From: Clostridia bacterium
GTDB lineage: Bacteria; Bacillota; Clostridia; Christensenellales; Pumilibacteraceae
Length of the DNA stretch: 19,730 nt
Reading direction: 5' to 3'
NCBI GenBank assembly: GCA_900762945.1
Contig: CAAFIN010000349.1
Span: forward strand, 1 to 19,730
Shown: positions 14,665 to 19,730 of the stretch, piece by piece
How positions within the stretch are numbered: position 1 is the stretch's first letter
How the letters are laid out: each line of letters opens with the position of its first letter
Made by a program: the position numbers and the translations under genes
Notes under the pieces: generated by a model
What the model was told of the DNA's origin: nothing
Database searches by the model: none
Seen by the model: only the letters and a program-made list of their open reading frames with translations

Positions 14665-14944
14665 ACAACGCGCGGCACTGCGCTCAATGGCAAGCACGCT
14701 CGACCCGATTTTTCAGATCGGCAAGGGCAATATAACCGAAAATCAGATCCAAGGCATCGACGACGCGCTCGAAAAACGCGAACTCATCAAAATTTCCGTT
14801 TTGCGTTCCAGCGAAATCGAAGCGGACGAAGCGCTTGCGTTCCTTGCGGAAGCGCTGAAAGCAATCCCGGTGTGCGCGATCGGCAACAAGATCGTGCTGT
14901 ATCGCAGATCAAAGTCCGACAAAGTCAAGCATATCGAATTCTAG
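14654..14944 (+). CDS. yhbY: YhbY-type RNA-binding protein (CRM domain)
   Basis: A 96-residue CRM-domain protein, a KH-like RNA-binding fold associated with pre-50S ribosomal particles. Family landmarks are LRSMASTLDPIFQIGKGNIT (residues 9-28) with the GKG loop (around residue 24) that contacts RNA, ALEKRELIKISVL in the middle and IGNKIVLYRRS near the end. The start is a TTG at 14654, chosen because AGGGAGA (14641-14647) lies six bases before it and because the residues before the internal ATG at 14687 (NGKQRAALRS) are conserved in the family. It overlaps the end of tsaE and sits between tsaE and tsaB. Confidence 0.92.
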   Translation: MNGKQRAALRSMASTLDPIFQIGKGNITENQIQGIDDALEKRELIKISVLRSSEIEADEALAFLAEALKAIPVCAIGNKIVLYRRSKSDKVKHIEF

Positions 14945-14954
14945 GAGTGCGGCG

Positions 14955-15614
14955 GTGAAATATCTTGCAATCGACACTGCGGGCGATCCCGCGGCGATAC
15001 TTGTAAAAAACGGCGATAAGACTTGCTTTCGCGCCGTCACCGAGCAAAAACGCACTAGCGAAGTGTTGCTCCCGATTCTAGACGAAATGCTTGACGAGTG
15101 CGGTTTGACCTTACCCGAACTCGACTTTATGGCTGTCGTGACGGGACCTGGCAGTTTTACCGGCATACGGATAGGCGTGAACACGGTCAAGACCTTTTCT
15201 TACGTTCACGGCACGCCGATCGCCGCAATCGACGCGCTCAAAAAACTCACCTACAACGATATCGAGAGCGGTGTGGAGCGGATAATCTGCGCCGTACACG
15301 CGTACGCTGACTTTTGCTATATCGCGGTTTACGATCGCGGCGGCAGCGTGACGGAAGCCCCGCAAACTCTCGACTACGTCGCCGCACGCGAGTTTACCGC
15401 GGCTCACGCAAACACCGTGACTTTTGCCGACAAAGCGGCGGGCGAAAAACTGGGAACCGAATATAACGAGGACGCGCCTGAAATCTCGCTTGCCCGCGCC
15501 GCAGAAGACTTTTATGGTAGCGGCAAAACCGTGGGATACGGCGAAGTCGAACCGTTCTATCTCATGAAATCTCAGGCGGAGAGAGAACTTGAAAACAAAA
15601 CCGGGCAAAATTGA
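14955..15614 (+). CDS. tsaB: TsaB, scaffold subunit of the tRNA t6A complex
   Basis: A 219-residue ASKHA-fold protein that dimerises with TsaD in t6A synthesis. The first strand KYLAIDTAGDPAAILV and the signature TGPGSFTGIRIG (63-74) followed by a helix are diagnostic. The second half is less conserved, as is usual for TsaB. The start is GTG at 14955, supported by AGGAG (14943-14947) seven bases upstream and by the usual beginning of the protein. The gene starts ten bases after yhbY, and its last 26 bases overlap rimI. Confidence 0.94.
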   Translation: MKYLAIDTAGDPAAILVKNGDKTCFRAVTEQKRTSEVLLPILDEMLDECGLTLPELDFMAVVTGPGSFTGIRIGVNTVKTFSYVHGTPIAAIDALKKLTYNDIESGVERIICAVHAYADFCYIAVYDRGGSVTEAPQTLDYVAAREFTAAHANTVTFADKAAGEKLGTEYNEDAPEISLARAAEDFYGSGKTVGYGEVEPFYLMKSQAERELENKTGQN

Positions 15615-16047
15615 AATAACGCTTGCTTTCGAGGAAAACGCCGCGAGCATAGCGGCGCTCGAGCGCGAGTGTATCGAGTGTCCCTGGAGCGAAAATCAGA
15701 TAGCCGAGTCGATCAAAAACCCCGGCTATACTTTTTTCGCGGCGAACTTAGACGGAGCGTTCGCTGGATATATCGGAATAGAGTGGTGCCTTGACGAGGG
15801 CAATATCTGCAACGTGGCGGTATCGCCCGGCGCGAGAAGAGCGGGCGTTGCTACGGCGCTCGTTACAGCGCTCGCAGACGAAGCGAAACGTCGCGGCGCG
15901 GTCAGACTGTTTTTGGAAGTGAACGAGAACAACGCCGCCGCAAAATCGCTTTACGACAAGTTCGGCTTTACCGTTTCGTACCGCAGACCGAATTATTACG
16001 GCTCGGAAGCGGCGCTCGTAATGATCAAAGAAATCGACCGAATTTGA
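15589..16047 (+). CDS. rimI: RimI-type N-acetyltransferase
   Basis: A 152-residue GNAT enzyme, probably acetylating the N-terminal alanine of ribosomal protein S18. CNVAVSPGARRAGVATALV contains the acetyl-CoA loop RRAGVAT (83-89), E110 lies in FLEVNENN, and Y122 in SLYDKFGF is the conserved general acid. YRRPNYYGSEAALVMIKE closes the fold, as in RimI. The start is TTG 15589, with CGGAGAGAG (15577-15585) just upstream; it gives a short basic lead-in before the first GNAT strand. It overlaps tsaB by 26 bases. In many Bacillota tsaD follows rimI, but here a noncoding leader and a different operon follow. Confidence 0.9.
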   Translation: MKTKPGKIEITLAFEENAASIAALERECIECPWSENQIAESIKNPGYTFFAANLDGAFAGYIGIEWCLDEGNICNVAVSPGARRAGVATALVTALADEAKRRGAVRLFLEVNENNAAAKSLYDKFGFTVSYRRPNYYGSEAALVMIKEIDRI

Positions 16048-16100
16048 ACCGCTCGAACCGTAAAAAACCGTTCGGAATCGCACAGAGCGAACAGAATTCT

Positions 16101-16120
16101 TATAATTTCATAGTACTATG
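16101..16120 (+). promoter_or_regulatory. Putative -10 element and 12-base palindrome before the hydrolase operon
   Basis: A perfect TATAAT (16101-16106) has no convincing -35 at the right distance. The perfect palindrome CATAGTACTATG (16109-16120) covers the expected transcription start near 16113, where a dimeric regulator could bind. No other promoter is visible before the next gene. Confidence 0.35.
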
Positions 16121-16129
16121 TCAGACGTA

Positions 16130-16173
16130 ACGCGGCGTTTCGGTGATAATTAAGTCACGAAGTGCCGCGTTTT
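16130..16173 (+). terminator. Long hairpin terminator, possible attenuator
   Basis: ACGCGGCGTTTCG (16130-16142) and GTGAT (16143-16147) pair with GTCAC and CGAAGTGCCGCGT (16154-16170), about 17 pairs with one bulged G, closing a six-base A/T loop. A short T-run (16170-16173) follows. It ends 17 bases before the Shine-Dalgarno of the next gene. It may end rimI transcripts or act on a transcript starting near 16113. Confidence 0.7.
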
Positions 16174-16203
16174 CGCATATCTAAAATGACGGAGGCTATA
16201 GAA

Positions 16204-16926
16204 ATGTTTGCTAACGTCGAGGGTATGCGAATCTATTACGAGCGAAGCGACGGCAAAGGCACGCCCGTCGTTTTGATGCACGGTTGGGGGTGTAGCGTCG
16301 ACGTAATGCGGCGGGTTTACGACAAGTTGTCGCGGCTCGATAAGACGGTAATTGCATTCGATTTTCCGGGCTTCGGCAGGTCGGACTTGCCGCACCGCGC
16401 GTTTTCCGTATACGACTACGCGCGAGTCGCGGCGGGGCTGTTTGCCGCGCTCGGGATAGAAAAACCCGACGTTATCGCACACAGTTTCGGCGGGCGCGTA
16501 GCGATAATTCTCGCTTCCGAAAACGCCGTTAACCGTGTGCTTCTCGCGGGTGCGGCGGGTGCGAAACCGCGATTCAGCCTTGTTCGCGCGTTCAGAATAG
16601 CGTCGTATAAATTTCGCAAACGAGTGGGAATGAATACGGACAAATGCGGCTCTAGCGATTATCGGAACCTCGACGGCGTTATGCGCGAAACGTTCGTAAA
16701 AGTCGTGAACGAACACCTCGATAAGCTGTTTCCGCTCGTTACCCGCCCGACGCTTCTCGTGTGGGGCGAGCGCGATCGCGATACGCCGCTATATATGGCG
16801 AAGCGTATGAACCGCAAAATCGACGACAGCGCGCTCGTCGTCATGAAGGACTGCGGCCATTTCGCGTTTTTAGACGATACCGCGGCGTTTACGGCGGTCG
16901 CTTCGGCGTTCTTTACGGAGGAATAA
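16204..16926 (+). CDS. Alpha/beta-fold hydrolase
   Basis: A 240-residue hydrolase of the alpha/beta superfamily. HGWG near residue 25 forms the oxyanion hole, S94 in AHSFGG is the nucleophile at the sharp turn, and D191 (WGERDRDTP) and H219 (DCGHFAF) complete the triad. A lid region (about residues 125-170) is basic and is the least conserved. No signal peptide is seen, so it acts in the cytoplasm. In-frame ATG 16186 exists upstream, but GGAGG (16191-16195) eight bases before ATG 16204 decides the start. Its stop overlaps the start of the MurF-like gene by one base, so the two are translationally coupled. The substrate cannot be named; an ester, peptide or lipid bond linked to cell-wall synthesis is only an inference from its neighbour. 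Confidence 0.9.
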   Translation: MFANVEGMRIYYERSDGKGTPVVLMHGWGCSVDVMRRVYDKLSRLDKTVIAFDFPGFGRSDLPHRAFSVYDYARVAAGLFAALGIEKPDVIAHSFGGRVAIILASENAVNRVLLAGAAGAKPRFSLVRAFRIASYKFRKRVGMNTDKCGSSDYRNLDGVMRETFVKVVNEHLDKLFPLVTRPTLLVWGERDRDTPLYMAKRMNRKIDDSALVVMKDCGHFAFLDDTAAFTAVASAFFTEE

Positions 16927-18593
16927 TGACGATTCTCGCTGAAATTTTGCCGGGAATAATCGGCGGCATACTTGCGCCGCTGTTTGCCTATCGGGTACTG
17001 CTTTTGTACCAACTGTCCGCGTACCGACTGAAAGAACTTCGCACGGCGGTAAAACGTAAACGCCCCGCGTACTTTCTGCTAAGCCCGATTGCGGCGTCAG
17101 TCTGTTTCGCCGTTTGCGCCGCGGTTTATCCGTTTTTGCGAAACGACTGTTTTGCCGTCATGCTTGCGTTGCCGCTGATTGCGGGGATAGCGGCGGCGGT
17201 CAACGCGCATTTGTCCGCAAAAGTCAAACTCGCGTTTACCGCAAGATTAAAACGTTTCATAACCGTTTTCGCAATAATTGCCGCGATTTTATCCGCAGGG
17301 TTATCGGTAATGTATCCGCCGCTGTTCGCGCTCGCGCCGATTTTTCCGGGGATCGTAGCGTTTTTGTTCGCCGCAATAATAACTTCGCCGATAGAAAAGC
17401 GCCGCAACGCGCGTTTCGTGACGGCGGCTAAAACGGTGCTTGCCGCCCGCGCCGATCTTATCAAGATAGGCGTAACCGGCAGTTACGGTAAAACCACGGC
17501 GAAAAATCTGCTGTCGGCGTTTTTATCCAAGGAGTACTCGACTTGCGTCACGCCCGGGAATTACAATACGCCCATGGGCATCGCGCTAACCGTCCGCGAC
17601 GAACTGCTCGCCGACGACGAGGTTTTCGTAGCCGAAATGGGCGCGAGATACCGTGGCGATATCCGCGAACTTTGCGATATCGTTTCGCCGTCGATCGCCG
17701 TCATTACCGCGATCGGCACTCAGCACCTCGAAACTTTCGGTTCGGAAGAGAACTTGCTCGTCACGAAAAACGAACTTATCGAAGCGTTGCCCGCGGACGG
17801 CGTTGCGATTTTCAACGGCGACAACGACGGCGCGATAAAACTTTACGACTGTTGTGCCAAAAGACGACTGATTAGCGGAAGCGACGAAGAAGCGGTGCAA
17901 AAACTGTACGCGCTCTTTAGCACGGGCGATCGCCGCGCGAAATATAAAACCGCCGCCGGCGTAAAGCCGACCGAAGAAGAGGTAAAGGCGTTGTCGCGCT
18001 TCGACGCGTTCTACGGCGATATATGCTATGCCGCGCGCGGTATGGAATTTACTCTGGTCTTGAACGGTCGTGCGGCGCGAATAACCACAGCGCTATTAGG
18101 CGCGCACGTGCCGTCGATGATCGCCGAGTGCGCTTTGACCGCGAATTACCTCGGAATTTCGCTCGAAAAAATCAAATTTGCCGCAAGTGAGGTCAAAGCG
18201 GTTGCACATCGGCTCGAATTGTTATATAATGGTGACGACGTGATAATCGACGACGCGTACAACGGCAACGAAGCAGGCGCGCAGAACGCTCTCGAAGTGC
18301 TGTCGAAGTTCTCGCCGCGAATACGCGTGCTGATCACTCCGGGTATAGTGGAGTTGGGCGAACACGGGGAAGCGGCTAACGCGCGCATAGGCGAACTCGC
18401 CGCCGTTTCTTGCGACTACGCGATTTTCGTGGGCGGCAACGCTTCGGCGCTTGCTCGCGGCGCAAAGTCCGCCGGTATGAACGTGGATAACGTCACGGAA
18501 GTCCGCGACCTCGACGGCGCGGTCGAAAAACTGAAAACGATAAAAGGAGAAAAGGCAGTGCTGTTCGAGAACGATCTGCCTGACAATTATTGA
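16926..18593 (+). CDS. Membrane-anchored MurF-like Mur ligase
   Basis: A 555-residue protein with two parts. Residues 1-165 hold about five hydrophobic segments (near 5-25, 50-66, 72-94, 112-130 and 133-153). The rest is the Mur ligase central and C-terminal domains: ATP loop GSYGKTT (185-191), GNYNTPMGIA, EMGARYRGDI, GTQHLETFGS and, in the C-terminal domain, DDAYNGN, the MurF version of the ligase motif. MurF adds D-Ala-D-Ala to the UDP-MurNAc-tripeptide. The N-terminal UDP-sugar-binding domain of canonical MurF is replaced here by the membrane region, so the classic reaction is not certain; a lipid-linked substrate is possible. The start ATG 16926 is fixed by the TAATG overlap and GGAGG (16917-16921); an earlier in-frame codon at 16761 lies within the hydrolase gene. 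Confidence 0.78.
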   Translation: MTILAEILPGIIGGILAPLFAYRVLLLYQLSAYRLKELRTAVKRKRPAYFLLSPIAASVCFAVCAAVYPFLRNDCFAVMLALPLIAGIAAAVNAHLSAKVKLAFTARLKRFITVFAIIAAILSAGLSVMYPPLFALAPIFPGIVAFLFAAIITSPIEKRRNARFVTAAKTVLAARADLIKIGVTGSYGKTTAKNLLSAFLSKEYSTCVTPGNYNTPMGIALTVRDELLADDEVFVAEMGARYRGDIRELCDIVSPSIAVITAIGTQHLETFGSEENLLVTKNELIEALPADGVAIFNGDNDGAIKLYDCCAKRRLISGSDEEAVQKLYALFSTGDRRAKYKTAAGVKPTEEEVKALSRFDAFYGDICYAARGMEFTLVLNGRAARITTALLGAHVPSMIAECALTANYLGISLEKIKFAASEVKAVAHRLELLYNGDDVIIDDAYNGNEAGAQNALEVLSKFSPRIRVLITPGIVELGEHGEAANARIGELAAVSCDYAIFVGGNASALARGAKSAGMNVDNVTEVRDLDGAVEKLKTIKGEKAVLFENDLPDNY

Positions 18594-18595
18594 TT

Positions 18596-19330
18596 ATGAC
18601 AAGACGAAGAGTAGCGCTCGTGACGGGCGGCGCGAAGGGAATAGGAAAAGCGATAGTCGAAAAACTTGCGGAAGTCGGCTTTTCCGTCGCGGTTAATTAT
18701 AATACTTCCGAGCAAGCGGCGTTCGAAATCGTGGCGAAACTTCAGTTGCGCGGCGTCAACGCGCTCGCAATCAAAGCGGACGTTTCCGATTTTAACGAGG
18801 TAAAACGTATGTACGACGAGTGCCGCGCATACTTCGGGTTCGTCGACACGCTTGTGAATAACGCGGGCATCAGCCTTATTAAGCCGCTGTACGAGTGTGC
18901 TGAAGCCGATTTCGACCGAGTGATAGCGGTCGATCTTAAATCTGTTTTCAATACTTGCCGAATTTTTACGCCGGATATGACCGGCGAGGGTTTCGGCAGA
19001 ATTGTCAACGTTTCGTCCGTTTGGGGCGAGTACGGAGGCAGCACCGAAACGCTGTATTCCGCGGCGAAAGCGGGCGTGATAGGCTTTACGAAAGCGCTGA
19101 ACGCCGAACTTGCGCGCGGCGGCGTAATAGTCAATTCCGTGTCGCCGGGCTTCATAAATACGAGTATGAACGCCGAACTTAGGAATGAGGACGTAGCGGC
19201 GTTTCTCGAGTCCGTCAGCGTAGGCAGAGTAGGCTCGCCCGAAGAAGTCGCCGAAGCGGTCGAATTCCTTACCCGCGAAAATCTCTACGTTGCCGGCGCT
19301 AACATCTCCGTCAACGGCGGTATATTATAA
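18596..19330 (+). CDS. SDR-family reductase, FabG/YmfI-like
   Basis: A 244-residue short-chain dehydrogenase. TGGAKGIG (10-17) binds NAD(P), NNAG is at 88-91, and the catalytic residues are S141, Y154 and K158 (YSAAK). SPGFINTSM follows in the usual place, and the end VAGANISVNGGIL is typical. FabG reduces 3-oxoacyl-ACP in fatty acid synthesis. The segment NVSSVWGEYGGSTETLYSAAK is closer to the YmfI group, which completes the 5-aminopentanol modification of elongation factor P; both uses are possible. The start is uncertain: ATG 18596 follows the previous stop by two bases, and TTG 18590 overlaps that stop. Neither has a clear Shine-Dalgarno, so coupling is likely. It ends the operon. Confidence 0.86.
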   Translation: MTRRRVALVTGGAKGIGKAIVEKLAEVGFSVAVNYNTSEQAAFEIVAKLQLRGVNALAIKADVSDFNEVKRMYDECRAYFGFVDTLVNNAGISLIKPLYECAEADFDRVIAVDLKSVFNTCRIFTPDMTGEGFGRIVNVSSVWGEYGGSTETLYSAAKAGVIGFTKALNAELARGGVIVNSVSPGFINTSMNAELRNEDVAAFLESVSVGRVGSPEEVAEAVEFLTRENLYVAGANISVNGGIL

Positions 19331-19454
19331 GCGCGTTACCGAATATCGTTGAACCGCGACAAACTTTACGACGGTTGCGCAGAAACGATTGGAATCGATT
19401 TAATATAAAGATATAGAATATCTGTAAAAAAACCGCAAAGCATTACTCTTACTT
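19331..19454. other. Gene-free stretch after the reductase
   Basis: No convincing coding region is present. There is a small A+T-rich hairpin AGATAT-AGA-ATATCT (from about 19408) and a faint promoter-like pair TTGGAA and TATAGA 17 bases apart near 19390-19418. There is no clean intrinsic terminator for the operon ending at 19330. Confidence 0.5.
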
Positions 19455-19628
19455 CGTCATCCTGAGGGAGCGGTGTTCCGCGACCGTGAGGATCCCCGAC
19501 ATGGAACTGTAATCTATCCTTACGTCAAACCTCTGGCGGAGCGACAGCGAAGCCCTGAAGATCGGGGCGTAGCCGCATTATTAAATTTTACGCTTTGCCG
19601 GATTCCCGGGGCTACGTTCGATATGACG
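19455..19628. repeat. Degenerate inverted-repeat element
   Basis: The region is bounded by CGTCAT (19456-19461) and ATGACG (19623-19628), inverted relative to each other. Inside are further inverted words: CGTAGCC near 19567 against GGCTACG near 19610, and CCCCGA near 19494 against TCGGGG near 19561. The beginning (GTCATCCTGAGGGAGCG) and GTGAGGATCCCC resemble short intergenic repeats often seen in genomes of gut Clostridia. No transposase is present; a short open frame across it (19473-19706) looks spurious. Confidence 0.55.
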
Positions 19629-19678
19629 TATAAGGTCGGACATTTCTTAAAACAGAACATAGACTTTCCGTTTTCCAT

Positions 19679-19718
19679 CGTCAGGCCTCGGGCGCGGAGC
19701 GCGTGAGGATCCCCGACA
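19679..19718. repeat. Second partial copy of the intergenic repeat
   Basis: The 17 bases CGTGAGGATCCCCGACA at 19702-19718 repeat exactly those at 19485-19501. The preceding bases (TCGTCAGGCCTCGGGCGCGG, 19679-19698) resemble the start of the first copy. The window ends 12 bases later, so the full extent is unknown. Confidence 0.6.
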
Positions 19719-19730
19719 ACAGAAGAAGTA

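Noticed and set aside
16761..16925. Upstream extension of the MurF-like gene inside the hydrolase gene
   Set aside because: The extra residues are Arg-rich out-of-frame translation of the hydrolase; ATG 16926 has GGAGG and the TAATG coupling.
19473..19706. Small open frame of 77 residues on the + strand
   Set aside because: It runs across both repeat copies, has no ribosome site and no recognisable protein features.
1..19730. CRISPR arrays, tRNA or rRNA genes, transposases, toxin-antitoxin pairs
   Set aside because: Read for and not seen: no regularly spaced repeats, no cloverleaf-like sequences and no mobile-element proteins.

Overview
This window looks like chromosomal housekeeping DNA from an anaerobic, low-oxygen-adapted member of the Bacillota (Clostridia-like), probably an uncultivated gut-type lineage. 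The inference rests on the gene set: a Feo iron(II) uptake operon with the small Cys-rich FeoB partner, an NfnAB-type bifurcating transhydrogenase, an FMN-riboswitch-controlled RibU of the ECF transporter type, a NadD-YqeK fusion, RsfS, a DUF3343-type carrier and a YmfI-like reductase. Genes are closely packed, with frequent TAATG or longer stop/start overlaps, and all but one lie on the + strand. I see no phage, insertion sequence, CRISPR array, tRNA or rRNA.

Positions 1-3190 hold an iron(II) uptake operon: promoter with a DtxR/IdeR-like box, a leader hairpin with a UUCG loop, two feoA genes, feoB, a Cys-rich membrane peptide and an intrinsic terminator. Positions 3238-4722 hold a divergent pair: a class V cysteine desulfurase-like enzyme (- strand) and a DUF3343 putative sulfur/selenium carrier (+ strand). 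A major facilitator transporter follows with its own promoter (4794-6338).

Positions 6363-9281 form a likely Fe-S-rich operon of endonuclease III and the two NfnAB-like subunits. Positions 9380-12160 carry obg, a nadD-yqeK fusion and rsfS, which couples ribosome assembly and silencing with NAD synthesis. A PAP2-type membrane phosphatase follows (12237-13205).

Positions 13220-14191 are a complete FMN-controlled unit: promoter, FMN aptamer, terminator and ribU, with the Shine-Dalgarno sequence inside the terminator stem. Positions 14216-16047 are a t6A/ribosome cluster, tsaE-yhbY-tsaB-rimI, whose first gene appears leaderless and whose next three genes use TTG, GTG and TTG starts. tsaD is not in the window.

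Positions 16101-19330 hold an alpha/beta hydrolase, a membrane-anchored MurF-like ligase lacking the usual N-terminal substrate domain, and a FabG/YmfI-type reductase. A strong hairpin terminator stands in front of them and could act as an attenuator. The last 400 bases are non-coding and contain a degenerate inverted-repeat element. The strongest candidates for something new are the membrane-anchored MurF-like operon with its leader, the desulfurase/DUF3343 pair, and the regulatory architecture of the feo, ribU and tsaE leaders. I found no clearly unprecedented multi-gene system.
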